DNA of 64,000 bases, from the NCBI GenBank assembly GCA_900316975.1, contig ONFA01000001.1:1-64000 (forward strand), read 5' to 3'. The DNA comes from an uncultured Prevotellaceae bacterium. GTDB taxonomy: Bacteria > Bacteroidota > Bacteroidia > Bacteroidales > Bacteroidaceae. The notes beneath the pieces were generated by a model. It did not search any database. It was given only the letters and a program-made list of their open reading frames with translations, and had not been told where the DNA came from. The translations under genes were made by a program, and so were the position numbers. This document shows positions 49,641 through 58,224 of the stretch, piece by piece; position 1 is the stretch's first letter, and each line of letters starts with the position of its first letter.

Positions 49641-50909
49641 ATGGTAAAAAGGATTGTAATTACAATGGCTGCGGTGCTTGTTAGCATAGTAGCATCAGCG
49701 CAGAATCGAGGTGACTCGACAGTTACGTTGTTCGATGATTTGAAAGTCCCGTTGGTTGAGAAGAAGTATGTGGCAAATACGAATTTCCAAGACAACTGGT
49801 ATCTTTCTTTGTATGGAGGTGTTACTTCCAACTTTGGTAGCGACTGTTCCCACTCGGGGTTCTTCCGTCTGATGGGGCCTGCTGCCATGCTGGCAGTTGG
49901 TAAGGAAATCACCCCCGTCAGTGGTGTACGTTTCCAGATTAACTATAACCGTAACACGGGTGTGACGGACAACCAGTTCGGCACTGTTGTTGACGAAGTG
50001 GGAGACTTGATTGATACAGGGTTTGGCGATTTGGAACATAACCGTTTCAAGTGGAACTCTTATGGATTGAGCATCGATTACCTGCTGAATTTCACCAACT
50101 TGATTTGTGGCTTCCGCGAGAATCGGAAGTTCCATCTGCAGGGAATTGTCGGCATCGGAGGTTCGGTGTCGCGCAACTATACAACGGGAAAATTCGTCAA
50201 TGCCATCAAGGAGATAACAGGTGATGATGACTATAACAGCCATGACAACCAGTTGCATAATAAGGACAAGTACGATAATCGCCAGCACTCTCTCATCTGC
50301 CTTCGTGCCGGTGTGGCAGGAACGTTCATGGTTGCCCGCAATTGGAACATCCACATGGAGGTTATTGGTAACATTCTGGATAACTCCTATGACAGTAACC
50401 CGACAACCAGCAACACTTGGGATGGTCACGTCGATTATTTGATTGGTGTCAGTTACCGTTTCAACAACAAAGGTGGTCAGGCTCCAGGCTTTTATTATCC
50501 CCGTCATGACATGACAGAGTACATCAAGAAGATGAATGACATTGATGATATACGTGATAGAACGAAGAGAAGAAGGCAGGAATTGGAGGAAATGACAGAT
50601 ACGATTGATGTGGATGCTCAAGTAATGTACACGTTGATTGCATTTGATGAAAATGATACCGCAATTGATCGTCTCCAACAGACAAATATTTATACGACGG
50701 CATATGCATGGGCAAAATCTCCCAGAAGCATCATCTATATTACGAATAGTACAGGAGTAGATGATAAACTCTTCCGTAAGCGTGCGGAGGCAATTCGTGA
50801 TATTCTGCTTGAGCGCTATGAAATCCCTGCTTCGAGAATTATGGTGATAGCGAGTGAAAAGGATATAAAACCGGTGGGCGATTATATCGAATTGATTGTG
50901 AACGATTGA
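49641..50909 (+). CDS. OmpA-like outer-membrane protein 2
   Basis: A 422-residue protein with a signal peptide (VKRIVITMAAVLVSIVASAQ), a beta-barrel domain (about 45-275) that shares the FQDNWYLSLYGGVTSNF opening with the other two barrels, a charged linker (DRTKRRRQELEEM) and a shortened C-terminal domain with RKRAEAIRDILLERYEIPASRI, the helix-strand part of OmpA domains. The preceding peptidoglycan-binding loop is reduced to TNSTGVDD. ATG 49641 was chosen over an upstream TTG. It lies 35 bases after the dehydratase gene and 37 before the third paralogue. Confidence 0.72.
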   Translation: MVKRIVITMAAVLVSIVASAQNRGDSTVTLFDDLKVPLVEKKYVANTNFQDNWYLSLYGGVTSNFGSDCSHSGFFRLMGPAAMLAVGKEITPVSGVRFQINYNRNTGVTDNQFGTVVDEVGDLIDTGFGDLEHNRFKWNSYGLSIDYLLNFTNLICGFRENRKFHLQGIVGIGGSVSRNYTTGKFVNAIKEITGDDDYNSHDNQLHNKDKYDNRQHSLICLRAGVAGTFMVARNWNIHMEVIGNILDNSYDSNPTTSNTWDGHVDYLIGVSYRFNNKGGQAPGFYYPRHDMTEYIKKMNDIDDIRDRTKRRRQELEEMTDTIDVDAQVMYTLIAFDENDTAIDRLQQTNIYTTAYAWAKSPRSIIYITNSTGVDDKLFRKRAEAIRDILLERYEIPASRIMVIASEKDIKPVGDYIELIVND

Positions 50910-50946
50910 TAAGATTTGATAAGGTATTATAAATGTTTATTAGGAT

Positions 50947-52287
50947 ATGATGACAAAAAAAATATATATAATGGTGACTGCTATGCTTTTAAGCATTGCG
51001 GTATATGGTCAGGGTTATCAATTGGTTGACTCCACCTATAGTCACACAAAGTTGGATCAGGATAGTTTGTATTACGATGAAATGGCATATCTTGACGATT
51101 ACCATTTCTTGGATAACATATTCTTGGTGGGACAAATTGGTTTGAGCCATTCAATGTCGGAGAACACTCGTTTCGGAAATTTCTTTGCCAATGAGAAACT
51201 GAGTTTTAACATTGGAGTGGGTAAATGGTTGTATCCATCATTTGGTATCCGCTTTACGGGTGGTTTGCATCCGCAGGTGGGTCGTGCTGAATGGGAACTT
51301 AGTGATGCATATCCTGAAACTTTTGGAAATTACACCTATAACATGTTCTCAGGCTATTTTGATGGATTAGTAAACTTCACGAATATCATACTTAAATATA
51401 AGGAAGACCGTGTGTTCAATCTTATTGGTATCATTGGATTGGGTTATAATCATACTTTTGGATTTGATAAGACAAAGTGTGCTATTATGGCGGCAGGTCT
51501 TGATGCTAACCATAAACCTCGATACAACAATCCTGCGGCTGGTGATAGGGTCATGGGATATGACGTTAACACTAAACCCGGCAACTATTTTGCGGCGCAT
51601 GTGGGTCTTCAGGGACGTTGGAAAATCAGTCCAATGTTTGATGTGATTGGTGAAGTCACGTTTAATGGTACGGATGATAAGTACAATGGACATGAATACG
51701 ACCGTGTATATGATACCTATTTTGATATATTGATTGGTGCTCAGTTTCACTTCAAGGATTGTCATGGGCGTCGTCGATTCCACTATGTAAAGAATCTGAA
51801 TGCGGCTGTCCTTGAACGATTGGCAAGAATGCAGGATGACGAGAACGAAAAACTTGCAGAGGCAAACATGGCTGTTCCTGAAATTTTTGAAAAGATTAGG
51901 TTCAATGAGGCTTTGCAGACTACCGTATCTTTCTATGTGGACCGCTATTACATTACGGATGCACAGAAGAAAAATGTCAAGAGTGTTGCCACCTTCTTGG
52001 CAACTCACCCTGACATCAACTTGATTGTGACGGGTTATGCCGATATCGAGACGGCCTACCCAGCCTACAACTTGCGTCTTTCACAGAAACGTGCGCAGGC
52101 TGTTTATGACATGCTTGTCAATGAGTTCCACGTGCCCACGAATCGTCTTCGTATAGATTATAAGGGTGATACAGTTCAGCCATATACGTCAGTGAACGAG
52201 TGGAACCGTGCCGTTATTTTCTTCCTTGACAGGGATGGAGGTAAGAGCCAGATTCTTGAGTCTGAAAAAAGTATTGATAACGAATAA
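50947..52287 (+). CDS. OmpA-family outer-membrane protein 3
   Basis: A 446-residue protein: signal peptide to about residue 21 (SIAVYGQG), beta-barrel (about 50-285) and a full OmpA domain (about 320-430). In contrast to its two neighbours it retains the peptidoglycan-binding pattern (GYADIETAYPAYNLRLSQKRAQAV, with Asp, Asn and Arg in register). It can therefore anchor the outer membrane to the cell wall, while the paralogues may not. The LRR gene follows after 14 bases. Confidence 0.8.
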   Translation: MMTKKIYIMVTAMLLSIAVYGQGYQLVDSTYSHTKLDQDSLYYDEMAYLDDYHFLDNIFLVGQIGLSHSMSENTRFGNFFANEKLSFNIGVGKWLYPSFGIRFTGGLHPQVGRAEWELSDAYPETFGNYTYNMFSGYFDGLVNFTNIILKYKEDRVFNLIGIIGLGYNHTFGFDKTKCAIMAAGLDANHKPRYNNPAAGDRVMGYDVNTKPGNYFAAHVGLQGRWKISPMFDVIGEVTFNGTDDKYNGHEYDRVYDTYFDILIGAQFHFKDCHGRRRFHYVKNLNAAVLERLARMQDDENEKLAEANMAVPEIFEKIRFNEALQTTVSFYVDRYYITDAQKKNVKSVATFLATHPDINLIVTGYADIETAYPAYNLRLSQKRAQAVYDMLVNEFHVPTNRLRIDYKGDTVQPYTSVNEWNRAVIFFLDRDGGKSQILESEKSIDNE

Positions 52288-52301
52288 TTAAAGCAAACAA
52301 A

Positions 52302-53096
52302 ATGATGAGATACATATTATTAGCATTCACATTTCTTATGTTCCTGTCTATGAAAGCACAGGATGAGGTTGGTGTGTCTATTGACGATTCAACCCTTTCT
52401 GGTGATGTGATTATTCCTGATGGACAGACTGCCATCCCTGATTCAGCTTATTATAAGAATACGGAGATAACTTCTCTCACCATCCCTGCATCGGTGGAAA
52501 AGATTGGGGACAATGTCATTGATCATTGTTTCAAACTTGTTTATATTACTGTTGATGCGGAGAATCCAAACTTCAAGTCGGTGGGTGGTGTTGTTTATTC
52601 AAAGGATGGCAAAACCTTGATATTGTGCCCTCCTGGTAAGACTGGCGAGTTTGTTATTCCAGCACAGGCAACAACCATTGCTCCTTATGCATTCCGTACA
52701 TGTAAGAAGTTGACGTCCATTGTTTTGCCTGATGGTATTGCGGAGATTCCAGATGGCGCATTTATGGGTTGTTGGGGACTTGAAAAGGTCAATCTGCCTC
52801 AAGGTCTGAAGAGAATAGGCAAGCATGCTTTTGATGGTACAATTGTTCAGAAAATGAATATGCCAACCACGATGGAGTACATTGATGATGAAGCGTTTGT
52901 CAATACAAGTCTTGTGGAGGTGAATCTTCGTGTCACCCAGCCCTTTGAATTGGGAGAAGACGTGTTCAGTGAGATTCATGTCACTCGTCTGAATGTGCCT
53001 GCCGCAGGTCTTCAGAACTTTAAGAAACATCCGAAGTGGGGGAAATTTGGGCGTATCACGCCAACGCATAGTTATTGGACGGTGAAACTGCCATGA
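52302..53096 (+). CDS. BspA-like leucine-rich repeat secreted protein
   Basis: A 264-residue protein with a signal peptide (to about residue 19, MKAQDE) and about six LRR_5/BspA-type repeats, for instance ITSLTIPASVEKIGDNVIDHC, LTSIVLPDGIAEIPDGAFMGC and LEKVNLPQGLKRIGKHAF. BspA proteins of oral and gut Bacteroidales bind host matrix or other bacteria. No surface-export tail is obvious. As the last gene before the terminator at 53156-53183 it belongs to the group begun at the internal promoter near 47.98 kb. Confidence 0.82.
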   Translation: MMRYILLAFTFLMFLSMKAQDEVGVSIDDSTLSGDVIIPDGQTAIPDSAYYKNTEITSLTIPASVEKIGDNVIDHCFKLVYITVDAENPNFKSVGGVVYSKDGKTLILCPPGKTGEFVIPAQATTIAPYAFRTCKKLTSIVLPDGIAEIPDGAFMGCWGLEKVNLPQGLKRIGKHAFDGTIVQKMNMPTTMEYIDDEAFVNTSLVEVNLRVTQPFELGEDVFSEIHVTRLNVPAAGLQNFKKHPKWGKFGRITPTHSYWTVKLP

Positions 53097-53155
53097 TTCA
53101 GCGTTGATCATTAACGACTAAGACTCGCTTGTATAATCTTTAGGATATATAGAGG

Positions 53156-53183
53156 GGGCGCCCAATTGGGGGTGCCCTTTTTT
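53156..53183 (+). terminator. strong intrinsic terminator ending the polysaccharide locus
   Basis: GGGCGCCC (53156-53163) pairs with GGGTGCCC (53170-53177, one G-U pair) around a six-base loop, followed by TTTTTT. It ends the rightward locus just before the convergent antiterminator gene. Confidence 0.85.
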
Positions 53184-53191
53184 ATTTGTCC

Positions 53192-53758
53192 TTATTTGAT
53201 GACTCTAATATATTGTGGCTCGATATGTGTGCCGAGTGCACCAAGCATCTCAAAGTTGATGAGGAACATTCGTTTAGCACGTCCTTTTGCCTTTAGAAGG
53301 GTTCCTTCGTAGCCGTCAAACAGACCACCTACAATCTTTACCCTGTCACCTTGTTTTAGTTCTACTTCCTCGGGGTGGAAATAGGTGATGTCGTTCTTCA
53401 TTTTAGTGGACGAATCAATGAACAGTTCCATCTCCCGTGCAGGCACTTGCAGAATTTTATATTTGCCTTCGACCTTCTTGTAGCAATAAGTGATGAAAGG
53501 GTTGGCGTTTTTGATGGAGTTGAGGTGGCGGAATGGAGCGTATGCAAAGATAGTGTTGGGAATGAGGGGACGTTCCACAATCACCTTCTTTCCCTGTATG
53601 GTCGTGTCTGTTGCAGCCATCGGACAATAGGTGCGCAATCCGGCTTTCTCTAGAATGGATGTTGCCAGAGTTTCTTTTCTGCTGACTTTTAGGGCGAACC
53701 ATTGTGGGGTGTCTGGCGATGGGCGCAATGCTGTTGTTGTCTTTGTTACGTTTTCCAT
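53192..53758 (-). CDS. NusG-like (UpxY-type) transcription antiterminator
   Basis: A 188-residue NusG paralogue: an NGN domain (about 17-120, WFALKVSRKETLATSILEKAGLRTYCP) and a C-terminal KOW motif (QGDRVKIVGGLFDGYEGTLLKAKGRA). Specialised NusG proteins of the UpxY/LoaP/RfaH type bind RNA polymerase at a particular leader and let it read long polysaccharide operons. The gene lies just beyond the end of the locus and points back at it. The start was set at ATG 53758 because the -7 box at 53796-53803 would place transcription start at about 53788, almost on the alternative upstream ATG (53785). Confidence 0.85.
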   Translation of the reverse strand: MENVTKTTTALRPSPDTPQWFALKVSRKETLATSILEKAGLRTYCPMAATDTTIQGKKVIVERPLIPNTIFAYAPFRHLNSIKNANPFITYCYKKVEGKYKILQVPAREMELFIDSSTKMKNDITYFHPEEVELKQGDRVKIVGGLFDGYEGTLLKAKGRAKRMFLINFEMLGALGTHIEPQYIRVIK

Positions 53759-53795
53759 GAGTGTATTTATATACTGTGGTGTCATAAAAACGAGG

Positions 53796-53803
53796 CAAAG
53801 TTA
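53796..53803 (-). promoter_or_regulatory. -7 box of the antiterminator gene
   Basis: Read leftward this is TAACTTTG, matching TAnnTTTG. The -33 element is not obvious at 19-21 bases. It supports the ATG at 53758 as start. A possible opposing promoter for the GH106 gene (ATTG 53823-53826, 20 bases, TACTTTCG 53847-53854) lies next to it. Confidence 0.6.
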
Positions 53804-53883
53804 AGCAAAATATGTCACAAAAATTGTGAAACCCGCGAAATAGTTGTACTTTCGCATTAGAAATAGATTCTCGGTATATAAAA

Positions 53884-56478
53884 ATGGACAAATTAACTAA
53901 CGCTTCATTACTGAAAAAGGCACTTTTGCTATTGTATGGGAGCATTTTTTCTCTTGGTGTTCTGGCTCAGCAATGGATCCCTATCCCGCCGGAAGCAAAG
54001 CCTTACACCCGTTGGTGGTGGCTAGGTAGTGCGGTTGATTCGGTGGGTCTTGATTACAATCTTACAGAGTTTGCCAAGGTCGGTATCGGTGGTGTGGAGA
54101 TTACGCCCATCTATGGGGTGAAGGGCAACGATGCCAATGATATTCCTTACTTGTCACCACAATGGATGCAGATGTTGAAGTATGTGGAGACACGAGGTGC
54201 AGAATTGGGTGTTGAGACCAATATGGCGACAGGCACAGGCTGGCCGTTCGGGGGACCTCTGGTGAAGGAAGAGAATGCTGCAAAGAAGATTGTCTTTGAT
54301 GTCAACCAGGATGCCACCATGGAACTTACGAAACAGAAAGTGAAACGTGCAGCTCCTGGTGGCGAAGGGTTTGTGATTGATCACTTCAACCGCAATGCTG
54401 TAGCTCGTTACCTTGAGCGTTTTGACACAGCCTTTGCCCATCAGCAAGTGCCCTTCCCTCATACCATGTTTAATGATTCCTATGAAGTGTATGGTGCTGA
54501 CTGGACGCCCAAGTTGTATGAAGAGTTTCTGAAGCGTCGTGGCTATGATCTTCGTCCTTTCACCTATATATTGAATAAGAAAGACTCGCTTCGTACTGAT
54601 GCAGATCGTCGCATTGTCAGTGACTACCGTGAAACCCTTGGCGAACTGCTTTTGGAAAACTTCACTACTCAGTGGACAGATTGGGCGCATCGTCATGGAA
54701 GCATAACACGCAATCAGGCGCATGGTAGTCCTGCCAACTTGCTGGATATCTATGCTGCTGTTGATATTCCTGAATGTGAAGGTTTTGGACTCAGTGATTT
54801 TGGCATTCTCGGACTTCGCAAAGATGCTGGTTTCACGAAGAAGAATGACTCTGATATATCCATGCTGAAATATGCCTCTTCAGCTGCTCACATTTCTGGA
54901 AAGAAGTTCACTTCCAGCGAGACTTTCACGTGGCTCACAGAGCACTTCCGCACTTCCCTCTCGCAGTGCAAACCCGACCTTGATTTTATGTTCTTGTCAG
55001 GTGTGAACCACATTTTTTTCCATGGTTCTTGCTATTCTCCCAAGGATGCTGGGTGGCCAGGCTGGCGTTTCTATGCCAGTGTGGACATGACCCCTTATAA
55101 CAACTGGTGGACAGCTATGCCTGCCTTCTCTCGCTACATTCAACGTTGCCAGTCCTTCCTCCAGTGGGGAGACCCCGACAACGATGTGCTTGTTTATTTG
55201 CCATATTATGATATGCTCTACGACCAGCCTGGCACTGTTGCCCTTTTTGACATCCACTCGATGGAGAAACGTGCACCGAAATTCATTGAGACTGTGCAGA
55301 CCATTATCAAGAGCGGTTACGATGTCGATTATGTGTCCGATAGATACCTTCTTTCCGATGAGGTGACTCGTCGTTACGCCACCATCATCGTGCCTGATGT
55401 TCGCTTTATGCCAGCAGCGACCTTGAGACGTTTGTTGTCGATTGCCGAGCAAGGTGGTCAGGTGATGTTCGTCAAGTCCTTCCCGATGTCCGTTCCTGGA
55501 TATGGGAAAGCAACGGAGCAACAAGAGTTCTTGACTCTCATTCAGGAACTTCAGGGCAAGGCTTCCTTCCATCCAGAGCAAGCCATGTCCATCCGTTGGG
55601 GGCAGGGCTCCATCGTCACTTCCCCCGATTATGCTGCAGGTCTCCAATTCTCCTCAGCTCGACGCGAACCCATGCGCACCGAACAGGGACTGAGTTGCAT
55701 TCGCCGCAGCAATCCCGAGGGCTATCATTACTTTATGTCAAATCTTCAGGGGCGTGACATTGACACCTACGTCACTCTTGGTGTGAAAGCCAAGCAAGTG
55801 GTGCTCTACAATCCCATGAATGGCCAGATAGACCTTGCCAAGACCGATGCACAGGGACGTGTCCGTCTTCAGCTCAAAAGTGGGGAGAGTGTCATTCTCC
55901 GCACCTTCACCGAAGGCACTTCGGTACAATTGAAGCCCCACAAGTATCTGAATCCGAAGAACGAGAGCGCCATGCAATTGGTTGATTGGACACTTTCGTT
56001 CAAAGAGTCTGCTCCTGTTAAGATAACGCGGACTTACACAATGAAAGGCAATCCCAAATCGTGGACTGCCCTTGGTGACTCAATGCTGAATGCTACGATG
56101 GCAACTGGCGTCTATAAGACCACTTTCACCTTGACTAAGAAGCAGCCCAATACTGCCTACCTCCTCGATCTTGGCGATGTGCGTGAGACAGCCCATGTCC
56201 TTGTCAATGGAACGGACGCCGGCATGCTATTTGCTGTGCCATTCCGTCTTGACATCACCGACTACCTCGTAGATGGTAAGAACATCCTCGAAATCTCGGT
56301 GGCAAATCTTCCTGCCAACCGTATTGCTCAGCTCGACCGCGATGGTGTAGAGTGGCGCAAGTTCAAAGAAATCAATGTGGTTGATCTTAACTATAAAAAC
56401 ACGCTTTACGACAAGTGGGAACCTGTACCATCTGGCTTGAATAGCCCTGTACGTATTATCCCCTGTAAGGTCGAATAG
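53884..56478 (+). CDS. GH106 alpha-L-rhamnosidase-like enzyme
   Basis: An 864-residue secreted protein. After a signal peptide (to about residue 28) it opens with PYTRWWWLGSAVD (40-52), the diagnostic GH106 entry, then a TIM-barrel-like part with GIGGVEITPIYGVKG and MATGTGWPFGGP, where substrate residues of this family lie. C-terminal beta-sandwich domains end in VLVNGTDAGMLFAVPFRLDITDYLVDGKN, a jelly-roll signature. Known GH106 enzymes release rhamnose from pectin (RG-I/RG-II). At 864 residues it is shorter than the roughly 1000-1100 typical of characterised members. It is monocistronic, between a weak promoter and the hairpin at 56489-56520. Confidence 0.82.
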   Translation: MDKLTNASLLKKALLLLYGSIFSLGVLAQQWIPIPPEAKPYTRWWWLGSAVDSVGLDYNLTEFAKVGIGGVEITPIYGVKGNDANDIPYLSPQWMQMLKYVETRGAELGVETNMATGTGWPFGGPLVKEENAAKKIVFDVNQDATMELTKQKVKRAAPGGEGFVIDHFNRNAVARYLERFDTAFAHQQVPFPHTMFNDSYEVYGADWTPKLYEEFLKRRGYDLRPFTYILNKKDSLRTDADRRIVSDYRETLGELLLENFTTQWTDWAHRHGSITRNQAHGSPANLLDIYAAVDIPECEGFGLSDFGILGLRKDAGFTKKNDSDISMLKYASSAAHISGKKFTSSETFTWLTEHFRTSLSQCKPDLDFMFLSGVNHIFFHGSCYSPKDAGWPGWRFYASVDMTPYNNWWTAMPAFSRYIQRCQSFLQWGDPDNDVLVYLPYYDMLYDQPGTVALFDIHSMEKRAPKFIETVQTIIKSGYDVDYVSDRYLLSDEVTRRYATIIVPDVRFMPAATLRRLLSIAEQGGQVMFVKSFPMSVPGYGKATEQQEFLTLIQELQGKASFHPEQAMSIRWGQGSIVTSPDYAAGLQFSSARREPMRTEQGLSCIRRSNPEGYHYFMSNLQGRDIDTYVTLGVKAKQVVLYNPMNGQIDLAKTDAQGRVRLQLKSGESVILRTFTEGTSVQLKPHKYLNPKNESAMQLVDWTLSFKESAPVKITRTYTMKGNPKSWTALGDSMLNATMATGVYKTTFTLTKKQPNTAYLLDLGDVRETAHVLVNGTDAGMLFAVPFRLDITDYLVDGKNILEISVANLPANRIAQLDRDGVEWRKFKEINVVDLNYKNTLYDKWEPVPSGLNSPVRIIPCKVE

Positions 56479-56488
56479 GTTTGTTATA

Positions 56489-56520
56489 CCATTCCATCCG
56501 CATCACTGCGGATGGAATGG
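56489..56520. terminator. 14-bp perfect hairpin between convergent genes
   Basis: Positions 56489-56502 (CCATTCCATCCGCA) are exactly complementary to 56507-56520 around a TCAC loop. The stem lies between the stop codons of the GH106 gene and the leftward gene at 56544. T-rich sequence follows on the right (CTTTTT at 56531-56536); it probably serves as a terminator in the rightward direction and possibly both. Confidence 0.7.
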
Positions 56521-56543
56521 TTGTGTACACATCTTTTTAACTA

Positions 56544-57536
56544 TTAATTACTAACTATTTTCTCCAATTCAGCGAGAGCCATTTGCAGGTAGTTGCAAAC
56601 AGTTTCGTCATTGCTTTTGTTCTTCATCTGGATGATGTCGCGCTTGAGTTGGTCAAGTTCTGCCTTTTGGATAACGTCAACTGCAGAATCGGGGTAAGTG
56701 AAGAAGCCACACTCGCGGGCTCGCTTGCAGAGGGTGTAGATGGAGATGGCATTGAACTCCATGTTATGTCCGAGGATGAACTGCTGCTTGAGCAACGAGA
56801 AGATAAGGAGGATGTTTTCATTGCAGAGGAGGTCATCGGAGGTGATGGGCTTGCCCTGTTGCATGTGAACGATGACATCGGTCACAGGATCATTGTTGTG
56901 ATTGAGGGGGTCTTTCCATGTCGCAATCGAATTTTCCCAGGTGAACATTCTGCTGTTAGCCTGTTCCTCCTTGATCCTTGCAGTGACCGATGGAATCTTT
57001 GCATAAGTGATGATATAGCGTACATCTACCTTTCCTTTCTGTGCCTCGCGCCATTCGAGGGCATAAGCATAGCGGTGCGTCTTGCTGGCGTCAGCGGTGT
57101 CAAGGACGTTGATGTTGATGAAGTTGGTGTAGTCCTTGCCGATGATGACATAATTGTTGGGGTCTTCACCAATCATCAGGTTTCGGGTATTGCCTATGCG
57201 GTCGCCGTCGGAGGACTCGCTCATGCTGTTGATGGCATAGCAGTTTGGATCTTCGTGGCTCAAATCCTCGAAAGCGTCAATCATTTCTTGAAGATCGTGA
57301 CGTCGTTGCTTGGGAAGCGTGAAAGAGTAGATGTCGCAGCGCCATTTCAAAGGCCTTCCCTCCTTTTGAATGTCACGTTCCTGTCCGAGACTTTTGGTGA
57401 CCTCTATACCGTGGTCGGTCATCACGTTGATTTCACCGTTCATCCAGCTCTCCAGCTTGCTGGGCTGCTGTGCAGATACTGAAAGTGTGGCGAGTAGCAA
57501 GGTCACCGTAAACATGTGTTTCAACATTTTTTTCAT
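56544..57536 (-). CDS. secreted protein of unknown function in the ECF-sigma operon
   Basis: A 330-residue protein with a signal peptide ending SVSAQQ. The mature chain is rich in charged residues, with a beta-rich first half (KWRCDIYSFTLPKQRRHDLQ; NYVIIGKDYTNFININVLD) and a helical end (DVIQKAELDQLKRDIIQMKNKSND). I do not recognise a family or catalytic motif. It is third and last in an apparent operon behind an ECF sigma factor and a single-pass membrane protein (22-base gap), so it may be a periplasmic sensor or target of that system. Confidence 0.6.
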   Translation of the reverse strand: MKKMLKHMFTVTLLLATLSVSAQQPSKLESWMNGEINVMTDHGIEVTKSLGQERDIQKEGRPLKWRCDIYSFTLPKQRRHDLQEMIDAFEDLSHEDPNCYAINSMSESSDGDRIGNTRNLMIGEDPNNYVIIGKDYTNFININVLDTADASKTHRYAYALEWREAQKGKVDVRYIITYAKIPSVTARIKEEQANSRMFTWENSIATWKDPLNHNNDPVTDVIVHMQQGKPITSDDLLCNENILLIFSLLKQQFILGHNMEFNAISIYTLCKRARECGFFTYPDSAVDVIQKAELDQLKRDIIQMKNKSNDETVCNYLQMALAELEKIVSN

Positions 57537-57558
57537 AATCGTGGTTGTTTTTGATGGG

Positions 57559-58224
57559 TTAAAATGCTATGATGGGTTGTGAAGATGGTTCTTTTTCTCC
57601 CTCTATGCTGAGGGTATATGCTTTCAGCGCATCTATTTGTGCAAGCCGTTCGTATGCCACCTGCAAGGCGGTTTCGGCAAGGTAAATGTCTACGAGTTCT
57701 TGACACTTTGGCGGTATGATAGGCTCCATGTCTGTTTGTTCACAGAGTCCCCCTCCTGTTTCCCCAAGGTGGGATGCCTCATTCGGATGGTTTCTTTCTT
57801 CATGGGAGGATGAGAGAGGTGCCTGAGAAGATGTCTCGTCTGGATGTCTTTTTTCTTCTTTGGATATGAGAGGTGTTTGAGAGGATGTCCTGTCTGGATG
57901 TCTTTTTTCTTCTTGGACAATCATGGGAGCAGGAGTCTTTCCCTTTTTTTCTATTGTACTGTTTCGTGATCCAGTCTGCTGTGCCACAGTTGTATTCTTC
58001 TCTGTCTCCACATTATTATCATGATAATGAAGCATCAGCAGTAGCACGATGCTAGCGGCAACAGCACCGATAACAGAGTATAGCCACAGGCGATGTCGTT
58101 TGGGCTGCGGAGTGGTATCCTGTTCTTCAATCCGCTTCATCACCCTGTCGGTGAAGTTGGTGGGCATCTGAGGCAATGTGGTCTCAAAGGCTGCTTTCAG
58201 TTTGCTATATTGATGATTTTCCAT
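57559..58224 (-). CDS. single-pass membrane protein, anti-sigma-like, with internal tandem repeats
   Basis: A 221-residue protein. Residues 1-45 form a short cytoplasmic helical part (FTDRVMKRIEEQD), a membrane helix spans about 47-65, and the periplasmic part contains about two and a half copies of an 18-residue repeat (EEKRHPDETSSQAPLSSS) at 105-151, then a helical end. It overlaps the ECF sigma gene by 20 bases, the classic position of an anti-sigma factor, though no ASD/zinc motif (HxxxCxxC) is visible. It may be a divergent anti-sigma protein. A similar layout (sigma, short N-terminal domain, TM) is common in Bacteroidetes. Confidence 0.65.
   Translation of the reverse strand: MENHQYSKLKAAFETTLPQMPTNFTDRVMKRIEEQDTTPQPKRHRLWLYSVIGAVAASIVLLLMLHYHDNNVETEKNTTVAQQTGSRNSTIEKKGKTPAPMIVQEEKRHPDRTSSQTPLISKEEKRHPDETSSQAPLSSSHEERNHPNEASHLGETGGGLCEQTDMEPIIPPKCQELVDIYLAETALQVAYERLAQIDALKAYTLSIEGEKEPSSQPIIAF
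57772..57912 (-). repeat. 54-bp in-frame tandem repeats in the anti-sigma-like gene
   Basis: Two full 54-bp units (encoding EEKRHPDRTSSQTPLISK and EEKRHPDETSSQAPLSSS) and a diverged partial third (EERNHPNEAS) lie head to tail. The unit length is a multiple of three, so copy number can change without breaking the frame. Confidence 0.75.

Noticed and set aside
56583..57482. 299-codon frame opposite the secreted protein gene at 56544-57536
   Set aside because: The leftward gene has a clean signal peptide and operon position; the opposite frame is Val/Asp/Gly-rich, as expected for an antisense shadow.
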